A stretch of 64,000 bases of DNA, from assembly GCA_041398825.1 (NCBI GenBank), contig JAWKTX010000009.1:248001-312000 (forward strand). Direction: 5' to 3'. Below, one piece after another: positions 35,291 to 44,900 of this stretch (position 1 is the first letter of the stretch; every line of letters begins with the position of its first letter). This stretch comes from Planctomycetaceae bacterium. Its GTDB lineage: Bacteria > Planctomycetota > Planctomycetia > Planctomycetales > Planctomycetaceae. Position numbers and translations under genes: made by a program. The notes under the pieces are model-generated. The model was not told the origin of the DNA, searched no databases, and was given only the letters and a program-made list of their open reading frames with translations.

Positions 35291-35345
35291 ACTCGATTTC
35301 AGTTGAAAAGAACGCTGCGATCCTCGAAGTCGAGGAACCAACGAA

Positions 35346-35933
35346 CTAGCGTTTCGAGAACTGGTAGCTTCGACGAGCTTTCCGCTTGCCGTACTTCTTA
35401 CGTTCGACCATTCGGTCATCTCGAGTCAGGAAGCCAGCGGTTGCAAGTGTGTGGTGCCAGGCTTCGTTCATGCCCTGCAGAGCACGAGCGATACCAAGGA
35501 TGATAGCACCAGTCTGGCCGGTTGTTCCGCCGCCGTTAACGCGAACGTGGATATCAACCTGACCGACCTTGTCAACGGCCTTTACCGGGGCAATTACGCT
35601 CTCCCGGTCGCGCTGCACGCAGAGGAATTCTTCAACAGGACGGCCGTTGACCGTGAAGACACCTGTTCCCTCTTTGATGCGAACTCGGGCGACTGCCGTC
35701 TTTCGTCGGCCGGTTCCCATTGCAACGCCGAAGCGGTCAACCTTACCTCGAATGGTCGGCTGATAGTTGGGATCGACTGGAACCGATTCACCTGGTGCAC
35801 CGGCGCCAAGAGTCAGCTCAGGAAGATCCGACGATGGCACCTCAGGCTCCGCGTCAGCGGAAACTGCTTCTTCGCCAGAGGCAACAACGGTCTCGTCCTG
35901 GGGTTCTTCGTTTACGGAGGGATCCATACTCAT
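35346..35933 (-). CDS. rpsI: 30S ribosomal protein S9 with an acidic N-terminal extension
   Basis: The C-terminal 125 residues are a normal S9: GTGRRKTAVARVRI, GTGVFTVNGRP, GGGTTGQTGAIILGIARAL and the terminal KYGKRKARRSYQFSKR. The first 65-70 residues are extra: Glu/Asp/Ala/Pro-rich (with PQDETVVASGEEAVS) and unlike the compact S9 of most bacteria (about 130 residues). Candidate starts are ATG 35933, ATG 35927 and GTG 35936; none has a clear Shine-Dalgarno sequence, so the extension may be slightly shorter. It follows rplM after about 85 bp, the usual L13-S9 pair. Confidence 0.94.
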   Translation of the reverse strand: MSMDPSVNEEPQDETVVASGEEAVSADAEPEVPSSDLPELTLGAGAPGESVPVDPNYQPTIRGKVDRFGVAMGTGRRKTAVARVRIKEGTGVFTVNGRPVEEFLCVQRDRESVIAPVKAVDKVGQVDIHVRVNGGGTTGQTGAIILGIARALQGMNEAWHHTLATAGFLTRDDRMVERKKYGKRKARRSYQFSKR

Positions 35934-36018
35934 CACGTTTCAGAACAAATAGGGAGGAAAACAGGAGCGTTCGAAACTGCAGCACTCGGCAATTTCGAGG
36001 AACAGATCAAACGACTTC

Positions 36019-36534
36019 TCAGGAGTCAGCCTGCAATTTGGTCGATGGCAGCATGTGTGCTGGAAAAGGCTTGGGCTGTTGTGCCTGATGCGTATGCTCG
36101 GGGCCAACGAAAAGGCGCAGACGCTTCAGCATTTGATCCGCGAGCTTGTTCTTCGGAAGCATCCGGCGAACAGCTTCCCGAAGAATCATTTCCGGACGGT
36201 GCTGCCAGGCTTCAACCGCGGTTCGAGAGCGAAGGCCACCCGGATATCCGGTGTACCGGTCGTAGCTCTTCTTGCCCATCTTCGTGGACATGTACGGCAC
36301 TTCTGCGTGCTGCATTGCACCGCCGCTGAAACGGACTCGTTCGACATTTGTTACAATTACACAGTCACCTGAGTTGACGTGTGGAGTGTAGTCGGCCTTG
36401 TGTTTCCCCATCAGGATCGTTGCGATCTGGACGGCAAGACGACCAACGATCTGACCGTCGGCATCCACGACAAACCAGTCCGGATCACACACTTCTTCTT
36501 TCTTTGCCATCCATGTTTTGCCGAGTGCCAGCAT
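36019..36534 (-). CDS. rplM: 50S ribosomal protein L13
   Basis: A 171-residue L13. It begins MLALGKTWMAKKEEV, aligning with the familiar KTF-start of L13, then DWFVVDADGQIVGRLAVQIA, HKADYTPHVNSGDCVIV, YTGYPGGLRS and a MLPKNKLADQMLKRLRLF region. The C-terminal tail (after about 145) is longer than usual and proline/glutamine-rich. The ATG at 36534 is preferred over that at 36510, because the family's conserved KTW lies before it. It is cotranscribed with rpsI on the minus strand. A two-hairpin leader lies upstream. Confidence 0.95.
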   Translation of the reverse strand: MLALGKTWMAKKEEVCDPDWFVVDADGQIVGRLAVQIATILMGKHKADYTPHVNSGDCVIVTNVERVRFSGGAMQHAEVPYMSTKMGKKSYDRYTGYPGGLRSRTAVEAWQHRPEMILREAVRRMLPKNKLADQMLKRLRLFVGPEHTHQAQQPKPFPAHMLPSTKLQADS

Positions 36535-36587
36535 CGAACGTTCGTCCTCTGGGTTGAAAACCCGTGTTCATGTGTACATAAAAGTCC

Positions 36588-36661
36588 GCGGAGCCACAGA
36601 AACGAGTGTGGCATCTCCGCATGGAAACAAAAAAGCCGCCAAATACCGCTGGTAAATCGGC
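36588..36661 (-). promoter_or_regulatory. Candidate r-protein leader or attenuator of rplM-rpsI
   Basis: Two hairpins precede rplM. On the minus strand the first (36661-36629) pairs GCCG/CGGC and TACC/GGTA and is followed by six T, like an intrinsic terminator. The second (36620-36588) pairs GCGGAG/CTCCGC and GCCACA/TGTGGC and ends 54 nt before the ATG. No minus-strand gene upstream needs a terminator here, so an attenuating leader is plausible. Confidence 0.5.
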
Positions 36662-37154
36662 AGCTATCTGATGCAAGTCGAGAAATTTAGCGAGTTTGCA
36701 GCGGACATTCAATCCTGCAACCCACAAAACGCACTTGCGATGCACCAACTGGGAATGCCGATTCCGCGAATGCCGGCCGGACACTCGAAGCGACGGCCTG
36801 TTTACGGTAGCATCCCTGAGGCGGATGGCATCGCGTTTCATCGCGAATCTGCTTGAATTTGGTGGCTGGCTCCCGGCTGTTCCGTCGTTTGGTTGACTGG
36901 CTTCGGTTCATCCACCGCCCCGGTTTCGTTTCAGGTTTATCGGTTTCGAGACTTCGCTCAACGGTGATGACTTTGCGAAGTTGATGGAGATTCGCGGAAC
37001 AATCCGTCCGCTGGAGGCGGGGTCCGGGTCGCTGCGAATTTTCAATTGGAGCCGAAATTCGGAAAATTCAGGCAATTCTGGTGATCGACGGAAGTCCGGT
37101 CCTGGTGTTTCATTGACTTCGGATCAGGCCTCTCAGGGCTGCAAGGTGGGTATC
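36662..37154. other. Divergent intergenic region between rplM leader and argH
   Basis: This 493-bp span must contain promoters for rplM-rpsI (minus) and argH (plus). The plus-strand frame open from 36981 runs into argH but gives low-complexity residues. I see no RNA gene or convincing promoter boxes. Confidence 0.4.
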
Positions 37155-38531
37155 GTGGCAAAGGCATGGGGTGGTCGTTTCAGTCAGGCAACAGATCCAC
37201 GTGTGGAAGCGTTCACTGAATCCATCAGCTTCGACCACCGCCTGTTCGAAGCGGACATTCGGGGATCGATTGCCCATGCCAGCATGCTGGCTGCGGTGGG
37301 ATTGATTACGGATCACGAGCGTGACCTGATCACCAGCACACTATCGGAAATCAGAGAAGAAATCCGGCAGGGCAACTTCCCGTTCAGTCATGAGCTGGAA
37401 GACATTCATATGCACATCGAGAGCAGCCTGATTGCAAGGATCGGCGACGTCGGCAGAAAACTCCACACGGGACGCAGCCGGAATGATCAGGTTTCGACGG
37501 ACTTAAAACTCTATGTCAGAGATGCAATTGACGACCTCGACAAATTGCTTGCCGACATACAGAGTGCTTTTGTCGATCGGTGTTCCACGGATGCGGACGT
37601 GGTCCTGCCCGGTTACACACATCTGCAGCGAGCACAACCGGTACTGGCCGCCCACTACTGGCTGGCGTATTGTGAGAAGTTTCAACGCGATCGTGACCGA
37701 CTTGCCGATTGCCGCCGACGGGTGAATGTGAGTCCGCTGGGGGCCGCCGCGCTGGCAGGTTCGTCTCTGCCGATCGATCGACAAATGACTGCAAGCCTCC
37801 TTGGTTTCGAAGGCGTCGCAGCCAACAGTCTGGACGTGAGCAGCGACCGCGACTACCTGGTTGAGTTCGTATTTGGCCTGTCATTGATTTCTGCCCATTT
37901 GAGCACCTTGTGCGAAGAATGGATCCTCTGGTTCACCACAGAGTTCAATTTCCTTCGACTGCCGGACGCCTACACAACGGGTTCGTCGATCATGCCGCAA
38001 AAGCGGAACCCGGACGTTCTGGAGTTGATTCGCGGCAAGACGGCTCGCGTGATGGCTTCCGTTCCCCAGCTTTTGATCCTGCTGAAGAGCCTCCCTATGG
38101 CTTACAACCGTGATTTGCAGGAGGACAAGCTGGCTATGTTCAGTGCATACGACACGGTTCGGTCCTGTCTGGAGCTGACGCCCGCGATTGTTGCCGGTGC
38201 GGAACTGAAGCTGGATCAGATTCGTTCGAAGCTTGAAGACGGATTTCTGGATGCGACGGCGCTCATGGAATACCTGATCAAGAAGGGGGTTCCCATGAGA
38301 ACCGGCCATGAAACGGTTGGAAAGCTGGTTGGAAAATGCGAAAAGGCAGGCTGCCGATTGAACGATCTTTCTCTGAATGACCTGCGCGCAGCGTGCGACC
38401 TGATCGAGGAAGATGTCTACCAGATTCTGGGGGCTGAAAATGCGATGAAAGCCTTGCAATCTTACGGATCCGGTGGCCAATCGTCTGTGACGGAACGGGT
38501 CAGGGAATGGAGAGAGAGGCTGAGTTCCTGA
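37155..38531 (+). CDS. argH: Argininosuccinate lyase
   Basis: This enzyme splits argininosuccinate into arginine and fumarate, the last step of arginine synthesis. From the GTG at 37155 it is 458 residues, the usual size. It begins MAKAWGGRFSQATD, the typical ArgH start, with AAGGTG upstream. Family signatures are HTGRSRNDQVSTDLKLY, GYTHLQRAQPVLAAHY and the fumarase-superfamily loop GSSIMPQKRNP (276-286), which carries the catalytic serine. An in-frame ATG at 36981 would add a non-homologous leader and was rejected. No other arginine genes are adjacent. Upstream neighbour is the divergent rplM operon. Confidence 0.96.
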   Translation: MAKAWGGRFSQATDPRVEAFTESISFDHRLFEADIRGSIAHASMLAAVGLITDHERDLITSTLSEIREEIRQGNFPFSHELEDIHMHIESSLIARIGDVGRKLHTGRSRNDQVSTDLKLYVRDAIDDLDKLLADIQSAFVDRCSTDADVVLPGYTHLQRAQPVLAAHYWLAYCEKFQRDRDRLADCRRRVNVSPLGAAALAGSSLPIDRQMTASLLGFEGVAANSLDVSSDRDYLVEFVFGLSLISAHLSTLCEEWILWFTTEFNFLRLPDAYTTGSSIMPQKRNPDVLELIRGKTARVMASVPQLLILLKSLPMAYNRDLQEDKLAMFSAYDTVRSCLELTPAIVAGAELKLDQIRSKLEDGFLDATALMEYLIKKGVPMRTGHETVGKLVGKCEKAGCRLNDLSLNDLRAACDLIEEDVYQILGAENAMKALQSYGSGGQSSVTERVREWRERLSS

Positions 38532-38754
38532 GTTGATTGTCCTGCGGGAGGGGTTGTATCGATTCGGTGATTGATCCTGCCCACCGATAAACTCCGTCAG
38601 CGCCTCCGATGAGATCAGGTTGACCGCTTCCGTTTGCAGGTCTACAGTGGAGTAGCGCTTGTCTCATGTCAGATTCGAGATGACCAGCAAACTCCAGACA
38701 CCATAAACCAGTTTGACCGAACGGTTTCCGATTCGGGCGGAACAGACCCAGAAT

Positions 38755-40785
38755 ATGCCAGAAGATAAAGAGTCCGGTTCAGCAAATGGCGAAGGGCAGG
38801 CTCCGAAGAACCCTCGAAAGGAACGAGGTCCAGGCCTGTCGATGTGGTATGTCATTGCCATCGGCGTCATCCTGGTGGTCGTCCTGTCTGTTGCCAGCCG
38901 GAATCGTACCGGCGAACGAATCGACTACAGCCAGTTTCTGGAGGAACTTCAGAAGGGCAACTACACCTCCGCAAATGTGCATGAATTGACAATTGGCACA
39001 TCAGCCCTGGCGTGGCAATCGCACGCCACTAAGGATGTCAGTGCTTCAAACGTCACTGACTTCAAACGCTTCTACGTACCCATTCTGCCGTTGAGCGATG
39101 TGGGTCGCGCGAACCTTGAGGAACTGCTGAAGTCGAAATCCATCAAGTACAGCTATGCTGAGCCACCATCGGAATGGGCGGCTCTGGCCCCGATGATGTT
39201 GTTCACTATTCTGCTGTTCGTCGCAGTGCTGCTCTTCCTCCGACGAATCGGTGGAGCTGGCTCAGCGATGTCGTTTGGGCGAAGTCGTGGTCGTCTGTAC
39301 GCGCAGGAAGATGTTCGAGTTACATTTGCCGATGTGGCTGGCATTGAAGAGGCCGTCGAAGAACTAAAGGAGATCGTCGAATTCCTGCGAACTCCTCAGA
39401 AATATCAGGCACTGGGCGGTCGAATTCCGAGGGGCGTTTTGCTGGTGGGTCCTCCGGGAACCGGTAAGACAATGCTTGCCAAGGCAGTTGCGGGCGAAGC
39501 CGGAGTCCCCTTTTTCGGGCTGTCTGGTTCCGACTTTGTTGAAATGTACGTTGGTGTTGGGGCCGCTCGCGTTCGGGATATGTTCCAGCAGGCACTGCAG
39601 CGTTCGCCGGCCATTATCTTCATTGACGAACTGGATGCCCTGGGCAAAGTTCGCGGAAGCGGCGCTCCCGGAGGTCACGACGAACGAGAGCAAACTCTGA
39701 ATGCGCTCCTGGTGGAAATGGACGGATTCGGCACCGACCAGAGCGTGATCGTAATGGGAGCGACCAATCGTCCGGAAACACTCGACCCGGCCCTGATGCG
39801 CCCGGGGCGATTTGATCGACATGTTCTGGTGGATCGCCCTGATATCAAGGGGCGAGAGGCCATTTTGAATGTCCATGCCCGAAAAGTAAAACTGGACACA
39901 AACGTTGACCTCAAACGACTGGCGAAACTGACACCGGGATTTGTTGGTGCGGATCTTGCCAACCTTGTCAATGAGGCAGCCTTATTGTCAGCGCGTCGTG
40001 ATGAAAAACGTGTCACGATGCGGTCATTCGAAGACGGTATTGAACGGGTGATGGCGGGGCTGGAGAAGACCTCCCGGATCATTCTGGACGATATCAAACG
40101 CCGTGTGGCCTGCCATGAATCGGGCCATGCCCTGGTTGCGGCCAGCTTGCCGCACACGGATCCGGTCCACAAGATCTCAATCATTCCCCGAGGTATGGGA
40201 GCATTAGGGTACATGCTTCAACTGCCGGAGAATGAACGTGAATTACTGACGCAATCGGAATTGCAGAGCCGCATCGCTGTTCTCCTGGGGGGCATCGCGG
40301 CCGAACAGATCGTCTACAACGAGACTTCAACGGGAGCACAGAACGACCTGCAGCGTGCCACCGATTTGTCTCGCAGAATGGTGACGGAGTTTGGAATGAG
40401 CCCAAGGATGGGGCGAATGTACTACAGTGAGGCGCAACGCTCGCCGTTTCTTGCTGGCGCAGGTGCGGTTGTATCAGAATCCATCCACGCGGAAGCCACG
40501 CTTCGAGAGATCGACCAGGAGGTAAAACGGCTGGTCGATGAAGCCTACCGGACGGCATTTGAAACGCTGACATCTCAGCGCAGGACGCTTGATAAGTTGA
40601 CGGCTGATCTGATTGAGATGGAAACGATGTCTGCTGAACACATGCACCTTGTAATTGAGCAGAATCGCACCGGGCCCAAGATCATGCATGGCACGAACCT
40701 GGCGCTGCCGGAACCGCCAACGCCCGGAAGCACATCCACGACCGAAGATGCAGAGCCTCCTTTGCGCGATGCCGCTGACGCATGA
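38755..40785 (+). CDS. ftsH: ATP-dependent zinc metalloprotease FtsH
   Basis: A 676-residue membrane AAA+ protease. A short acidic N-terminal segment precedes transmembrane helix 1 (about 30-48), a periplasmic domain and helix 2 (142-163). Walker A is GPPGTGKT (232-239), with IIFIDELDALGK and the second-region SRH motif GATNRPETLDPALMRPGRFDRH. The zinc site is HESGH (454-458). A C-terminal Pro/Thr-rich tail follows. It degrades membrane and regulatory proteins. The ATG at 38755 was used; a TTG at 38713 is an alternative. Confidence 0.96.
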   Translation: MPEDKESGSANGEGQAPKNPRKERGPGLSMWYVIAIGVILVVVLSVASRNRTGERIDYSQFLEELQKGNYTSANVHELTIGTSALAWQSHATKDVSASNVTDFKRFYVPILPLSDVGRANLEELLKSKSIKYSYAEPPSEWAALAPMMLFTILLFVAVLLFLRRIGGAGSAMSFGRSRGRLYAQEDVRVTFADVAGIEEAVEELKEIVEFLRTPQKYQALGGRIPRGVLLVGPPGTGKTMLAKAVAGEAGVPFFGLSGSDFVEMYVGVGAARVRDMFQQALQRSPAIIFIDELDALGKVRGSGAPGGHDEREQTLNALLVEMDGFGTDQSVIVMGATNRPETLDPALMRPGRFDRHVLVDRPDIKGREAILNVHARKVKLDTNVDLKRLAKLTPGFVGADLANLVNEAALLSARRDEKRVTMRSFEDGIERVMAGLEKTSRIILDDIKRRVACHESGHALVAASLPHTDPVHKISIIPRGMGALGYMLQLPENERELLTQSELQSRIAVLLGGIAAEQIVYNETSTGAQNDLQRATDLSRRMVTEFGMSPRMGRMYYSEAQRSPFLAGAGAVVSESIHAEATLREIDQEVKRLVDEAYRTAFETLTSQRRTLDKLTADLIEMETMSAEHMHLVIEQNRTGPKIMHGTNLALPEPPTPGSTSTTEDAEPPLRDAADA

Positions 40786-41112
40786 CAACAATTTGTACTG
40801 ATTTGTCGCAGGCATCGTCCGTCAAGTCGGAACGTCAATCCTGGTAACCGTTTACCGTGTTTGATGAAAATTGCGAATTGAATGCGTACAATGATGCGTG
40901 CGCTGGCGAAGCATGTCACCATCCTGGTGGCATGAGTTTACCTGCCAGGCATTCGAACTCGTCGAAGACCAGACGAAATCCCACCTCCACGATCCCACTG
41001 CTTCGGCAGTTCCCTTCAATTTGCCTGCCCCGGAACCTTACCTGGTCCCGGAGAAAATCCTGCCGAGACCATCCAAGTACACAGAACCCATCCGTGATCA
41101 CAGAATTCATCC
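40786..41112. other. Intergenic region, 327 bp
   Basis: This lies between ftsH and the lipoprotein gene. Short frames on both strands look like noise, and I see no hairpin, RNA or repeat of note. Confidence 0.4.
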
Positions 41113-41691
41113 ATGAACACAGCGGCGTCCATCAAATTACGCACTCCTCTCTTCCTCAGATTGCTTTTGTTCGCCTGTCTGACGGGATGCGGTAACAAGG
41201 CTGAGATCCGCGAGTACGTCGTAGAGCCTGAAGAAGACAAGGTCATCACATCAGAAGTGTTGCGTCGTTCGTTTGGCTCGATTCCACTCAAGTGGACCCA
41301 GCCCGAAGGCTGGCGGACTGCGGCAAATGATCAGTTCAGCGTGCTCGCATGGGTGACCAGTGATCAGAAGGACGTGGAAGCAAGAGTCACTTTGACGGAT
41401 CTCCCCGGCTCTGCCGGCATCGTGCCGCAAATTGCCCGCTGGCGCGGTCAAATCGAACTTGATGATGCGGCACCGGACGAGATGATGAAGGATGTGGAGA
41501 CCATTGATCTCGGCGATGGGCAGACCGGTTCCTACGTGCAGTTGAAAGGGAAGAAGGAATCGATTCTCGCGTTGATTCTTTCTGTGGAAGATAAGATGTG
41601 GGTGTTGCGTTATCGAGGAAATGAGATGGCCGTCAGAGACAGTGGCGCTGAGTTTCGACGTTTTTGTGAGTCAGTGCGAGTGGTGAATTAG
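41113..41691 (+). CDS. Lipoprotein of unknown function next to cytochrome c maturation gene
   Basis: A 192-residue protein with a lipobox, LTGC (23-26), so Cys26 would be lipidated. The mature part has a PLKWTQPEGWRTAANDQFSV segment and a beta-rich core with the sequence GQTGSYVQLKGKKESILALIL. I recognise no characterised family. It lies 265 bp before the ResB-CcsA gene on the same strand, so it might assist cytochrome c maturation, which is inference only. Confidence 0.8.
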   Translation: MNTAASIKLRTPLFLRLLLFACLTGCGNKAEIREYVVEPEEDKVITSEVLRRSFGSIPLKWTQPEGWRTAANDQFSVLAWVTSDQKDVEARVTLTDLPGSAGIVPQIARWRGQIELDDAAPDEMMKDVETIDLGDGQTGSYVQLKGKKESILALILSVEDKMWVLRYRGNEMAVRDSGAEFRRFCESVRVVN

Positions 41692-41823
41692 CGGGCATGA
41701 ATTACCAGCCCGGGGTGACTTTTGAAATCTGTATTCGACTTCGTTTTGTTTCTTGACCACGGTGAATTGGCGTTGAATTTGGTTCTGGGGCGAACGTCCC
41801 TGAGGAACGGATGAATCGATATG

Positions 41824-41905
41824 ATGCCTGTACTGTGCAGGCATTGTTTCTGAGCGACATTGGATCGAATCGGTCATCGACAGGATCGATCATCGATAGG
41901 GTCCA
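41824..41905 (+). promoter_or_regulatory. Hairpin and 16-nt direct repeat before the resB-ccsA gene
   Basis: ATGCCTG (41824-41830) pairs with CAGGCAT (41838-41844) over a 7-nt loop. About 30 nt on, two near-identical 16-nt units begin at 41874 and 41890 (TCATCGACAGGATCGA and TCATCGATAGGGTCCA). The pair lies about 50-80 nt before the start at 41957 and could be an operator or leader. No regulator is identified. Confidence 0.4.
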
Positions 41906-41956
41906 GGCGTCAGCTCGATTTTGGGCAGGGCCTTGTCCTTGTGAGGATCGCGAAGC

Positions 41957-44900
41957 ATGTCAACGACAACGATTCCGAGTTCGTTTCACACTGCAGACGA
42001 TGATCAAACCAGTCGGCAATCGTTTATCGAAGTGGTCACGCCTGTGCTGCGTCCGCTGGCTTCGATGAAGTTGACGATCGTGCTGTTCGCTCTTTCAATG
42101 TTCATCGTGTTTGTCGGCAGCCTCGCCCAAAGCCGACGTGATGTCTGGTTGGTGATGGGCGACTATTTTCGCACTTTTCTTGCCTGGATTGACCTCGCAG
42201 ATTTGTTTCCGCCATCCATGTTCCCTCAGCTTGGGGACTACGACTGGTCTCGGCTGGGTGCGTTTCGATACATCCCTTTCCCTGGCGGATGGTTGATTGG
42301 GACTGTCATGCTGATGAACCTGACCGCCGCTCATTTACTGCGGTTCAAGGTTCGTGTCTCCGGTACCAGGCTCTCGGCTGCGATTGTTGTGCTGGCGCTC
42401 GGGGCCGCTTTGACAAGTGTTGTTATCTACACCGGAAATGTGCAAACCGGAGTGGAAACCGGCAACTTTATTCTGACCGACAATCAGCTCTGGTACACAG
42501 TGCTGGCCGTGATGGGTGTCAGCGGAGGGCTTTGTATCGGGGCCGCCGCACAAGTTGTGGGCGGTGCTGAAACCCGAAATGCACAGATCATCATGCTGGC
42601 CTTGGGGGCGATTATCCTTGGTGTGCTGATCTACTTTATCATTGGTGGCGACGATGCGAGGCTGAAACCGTCGTCCATGCGTATTCTGTGGCAGTTGCTG
42701 AAGGGTAGTTTTTGTTCGGCCATCCTGCTGATTGGTTGCAACATGCTGTTCGGAAAACGCGGCGGGATCGTTTTGCTGCATATCGGAGTTGCCATGCTGA
42801 TGATCAGCGAGGTGGTTGTCGGACTCCATGGCAAAGAGAACATGCTTTCGCTGGTCGAGGGACAATCGTCAACCTTTGTCCGCGACATCAGAGAACGTGA
42901 ACTGGCAATTGCGGTACGGCAGGAAGATGGTCACGACAAGATGGTGGTGATACCGGAAGCGGCAATTGTCGACGCTGCCCGCCAAACCGACGCAGAGAAT
43001 CAGATCATTCCACTCGAATCTCTTCCGTTCAACGTAGCTGTCCGTAAGTTCGTTCGAAACAGCCAACTTCGCCCTCTGCTTCCGAATGATGAAATTCAGA
43101 CTGAAACGGGGCTTGGATCCTTCGCGGCTGCGGTCGAGATTCCGGCGGTGACCGGTATGGACGACACCAACGATGAGAGCGCTGTTTACGTCGATGTCAT
43201 CGACAAGAAAACCAGTGAAGTCAAATCGACCATTCTGGTGGCCCAGAATGTGAGTGAACTTCGTTCTGTACCTATTGCCGAACAGGTGTCCTTCGATGGG
43301 AAGGACTATCGCTTCTACCTGAGATTCCAGAGAAACTATCGTCCATACGAGGTGGAACTACTGGATGTCAGCCGGACGGATTATGTCGGCTCCTCAACGC
43401 CTCGGGATTACCGTTCAACCATCGCCATTCTGAATCCTGAAACCGGAGCAAAGGAAGAATTCACCCTGTGGATGAATAATCCGCTGCGTTATCAGGGCGA
43501 GACATTCTATCAGTCAGGGTACAACAAACTGGAAGATGGGACCGAAGCGACAACCCTGTCTGTGGTTCGCAACAGTGGATGGATGTTGCCATATATCGCC
43601 TGCATGATTGTTTCTTTTGGGATGTTTGCCCAGTTCTGGCACACACTGACCCGCTATCTGGACCGAATTGAACGCACACCAGTCAAGGGGGCGCCCGGAG
43701 TCGATGAGTCCGATGGTTCGGTGAAGTCCGATGCGAGCTCTGCGCTGGCGTCGACCAGCATTGATTCGAAGCAAGAATCTCAGGATCGTTCAGACGCATG
43801 GCGAACGTGGGTTCCGGTCGTCACAGTTTTGCTCTTCGCAATCTGGCTCAGTAAAGACATGCGAACCCCCAGGGATGTTCAGGGGGCGATGAATCTTTAC
43901 CGGTTTGCGGAGCTGCCGATTGCGTGGAATGGTCGGGCACAGCCCATCGATTCGTTTGCACGTATCCAGCTAATGCTCACTTCGCACAAATCAACATTCA
44001 AGGGCGAAATGGAACCCGGCGAGATCGCAGAGAAGCGTGAAGCCATCCTGGATGCTTTCCGGAAAGGCTGGCCTACTGCCGACACCTCGTCATTGCAGGA
44101 CTTCAATGGTCGATATGAGGAGTGGATTGAGAAAATGGTCGATTTGACCGCCTCCGGCAAAGACGCAATTGAAGAGCGGATGCGGCCACTGATGATTCGC
44201 CGCATGGAGCCGGTGCATTGGTTTCTGGATGTTGTCGCGCGTCCCGACGTCGCTCGGCGTCATCGTGTCGTGCGGATTGATGACGATCAGGTCCTGTCGC
44301 TGCTGGGCCTCGAAAAACGCGCTGGGCTGACCTATTCGATGGAAGAGATCGGAGCGAATCTGAAATCACTCGAATCCATCAATCAGGAAGCCATCATGCT
44401 GCAGCGTCAGAAGAAGGATCACCAGATGACGCAGCTTCATCGTCGCGTCAGTGGCCTATTCGAAACGGTGTCCCGGATCGATTCGATGAGCAACATGTTC
44501 CTGACCCGCGAATCCGGGGACCTGTTGACGTCACTTGTGGATTCCTGGCGCATACTGCGTATCCTGGGCGATAAACCGGCTGTCATGAGCGTGCCCACGG
44601 GCAATGACAATGAACAGCGGTCCTGGGAAACCATGGTGGGGGCGAATGCACTGCTTGGTCTGTCCACGCAAATGAAGGCTGCGGGAATTCAGACGGAAGA
44701 AGAATTGCTTTCGTACATCAATGACGGCTTGCCAGGCAAGATTGTCACCAATGCTCTCACGGGAACTTACGCAATTCTGAAGTCCTCTGTCGAGAATCAG
44801 TCGTCGGAATCGAAGATGACATTGCAGGCCAGGGCCGCTCAGGCAATGGCATCAATGCAGGATCCGTTTCTTCAGTCCATCCTCAATACCATCTCGCAAT

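Noticed and set aside
36485..36841. 118-residue minus-strand frame upstream of rplM
   Set aside because: Overlaps the rplM start and both leader hairpins, and its translation resembles no protein family.
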